In this document: positions 12,553-13,169 of the stretch, piece after piece
Layout of the letters: each line of letters opens with the position of its first letter
Numbering within the stretch: position 1 is the first letter of the stretch
Assembly: GCA_003151275.1 (NCBI GenBank)
Contig: PLXC01000131.1
Span: 221 to 13,389, forward strand
Direction of reading: 5' to 3'
Length of the DNA: 13,169 nucleotides
Source: Candidatus Melainabacteria bacterium
GTDB taxonomy: Bacteria; Cyanobacteriota; Vampirovibrionia; Obscuribacterales; Obscuribacteraceae
Program-made: the position numbers and the translations under genes
The notes under the pieces: model-generated
Told to the model about the DNA's origin: nothing
The model's input: the letters and a program-made list of their open reading frames with translations, nothing else
Database searches by the model: none

Positions 12553-12987
12553 GAAAACTAAGCGCGATTCAGAATTCTTTCGCAAACAACGGAAGCGACA
12601 CGATTTCTTTCACCGAAATTGACCAAACAAGCAATAATAGGCTGCCCAAACTATACGCCCGCCTGTGGCACTTTGAGTCTGGGAATTTCCATGCTAGCAT
12701 TCTTGGGGGAAGAAAAACGCGCGTAGTCAATCGAAAAGTGTCAATATTACTGGATCCAATAACCTGCAATCTGCGTTAATCTGTGGTGCGATCAAAATTT
12801 TCGCGACGCTAGGAAATGCGCCACTGCTTGCGGTGCAAAATTCTAACTGCTCTTCTCTCCAGTCATCTTGGCATATCATCGTGTAGAATATTCCCCAATG
12901 CAATTTGGATAGTTGCTAATTCATTCTGCCCTACTCCAGAGTTATCATCTATATTGAATCATTAACCGGATAGGGAGGTAAATCCAG
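12553..12987. other. 435-bp intergenic region with no supported gene
   Basis: No convincing frame, tRNA or repeat was found. A minus-strand frame at 12769-12569 (66 residues) has no ribosome binding site or family features. The right end should carry the promoter of the MmcQ/YjbR gene, but no pair of hexamers with normal spacing was identified. GGGAGG at 12973-12978 is that gene's ribosome binding site. Confidence 0.5.
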
Positions 12988-13169
12988 CTGAAGTACACTC
13001 AGTTCAACAAATTTTGTGGAGCACTTCCTGGAACCACTTATGTAATGCAATGGGGTGGATGCCACGTATGGAAAGTCGCAGGCAAGGTTTTTGCCATCGG
13101 TGGATGGGAAGGCGACCAGGAGGCGTACACGATAAAAGTTAGTCCATGGGCCTTTGAAGTGCTGCAGGA
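12988..13169 (+). CDS. MmcQ/YjbR-family DNA-binding protein, N-terminal part, apparent CTG start
   Basis: The frame from 12988 to the window end reads LKYTQFNKFCGALPGTTYVM then QWGGCHVWKVAGKVFAIGGW and EGDQEAYTIKVSPWAFEVLQ. The FxxFCxxLPGTT...WGGxxVWKVxGKVFAI pattern is the N-terminus of MmcQ/YjbR proteins, which are about 110-120 residues with a CyaY-like fold; their role is poorly defined. An in-frame TAA at 12979-12981 limits the start to within three codons. No ATG, GTG or TTG occurs before the conserved region, and CTG at 12988 lies nine bases after a strong GGGAGG. The gene therefore seems to begin with CTG, unless ATC at 12982 is used or an ATG was lost by mutation. The C-terminal half lies outside the window. 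Confidence 0.8.
   Translation, partial: MKYTQFNKFCGALPGTTYVMQWGGCHVWKVAGKVFAIGGWEGDQEAYTIKVSPWAFEVLQ

Overview
The window looks like accessory chromosome from a Gram-negative-type bacterium with moderate GC. Evidence for the cell type is several Sec signal peptides, a protein with two TonB/TolA C-terminal domains, and many TPR proteins. The gene set (WYL regulators, BrnT/BrnA and AbrB/PIN toxin-antitoxin pieces, Fic, CULT, ST7-like TPR, MmcQ/YjbR) would suit a non-photosynthetic cyanobacterial lineage such as Obscuribacterales, but that is only an inference. No rRNA, tRNA, CRISPR array or intact transposase was seen.

Layout. 1-331: the 3' end of a WYL-family regulator that begins outside the window. 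595-1197 (+): an unrecognised four-Cys protein. 2119-1303 (-): a BrnT/BrnA locus in which the toxin is reduced to its first ~21 residues and the antitoxin carries an unusual TPR plus basic tail. 2160-2957: little that is secure. 2958-3224: a small exported protein. 3293-4189: an intact YghA-like short-chain dehydrogenase. 4265-4995: a WYL regulator broken by a frameshift and by a 244-bp deletion. 5111-5582: an AbrB antitoxin followed by a PIN toxin that has lost its centre. 5660-6052: an exported TPR protein. 7061-6294 (-): a tandem TonB_C protein. 7514-7625: an array of six TTGCGCGCAA-type sites leading into a winged-helix/Fic gene (7635-9020). 9685-9173 (-): an exported SnoaL/NTF2-like protein. 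10357-10004 (-): a cereblon-like CULT domain protein. 11196-10450 (-): an unknown protein with a TPR-like end. 11569-12552 (+): an ST7-like TPR protein. 12988 to the end (+): the start of an MmcQ/YjbR gene that appears to use CTG.

Two themes stand out. First, decay is selective. Both recognisable toxin-antitoxin loci keep a whole antitoxin while the toxin has lost its catalytic core by an internal deletion. Second, very short gene scraps (26-44 bp) of the WYL, SDR and BrnA genes lie in spacers elsewhere in the window. One SDR scrap is identical to the intact gene over 37 bp.

The best candidate for an undescribed functional system is the Fic locus. Six palindromes at about 20-bp pitch surround and overlap its promoter and ribosome binding site. 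The protein has an N-terminal winged helix and a Fic motif in which the His and both Gly positions are replaced, while a class II-type inhibitory motif is kept. The CULT protein has all four zinc Cys and all three cage Trp at cereblon spacing.
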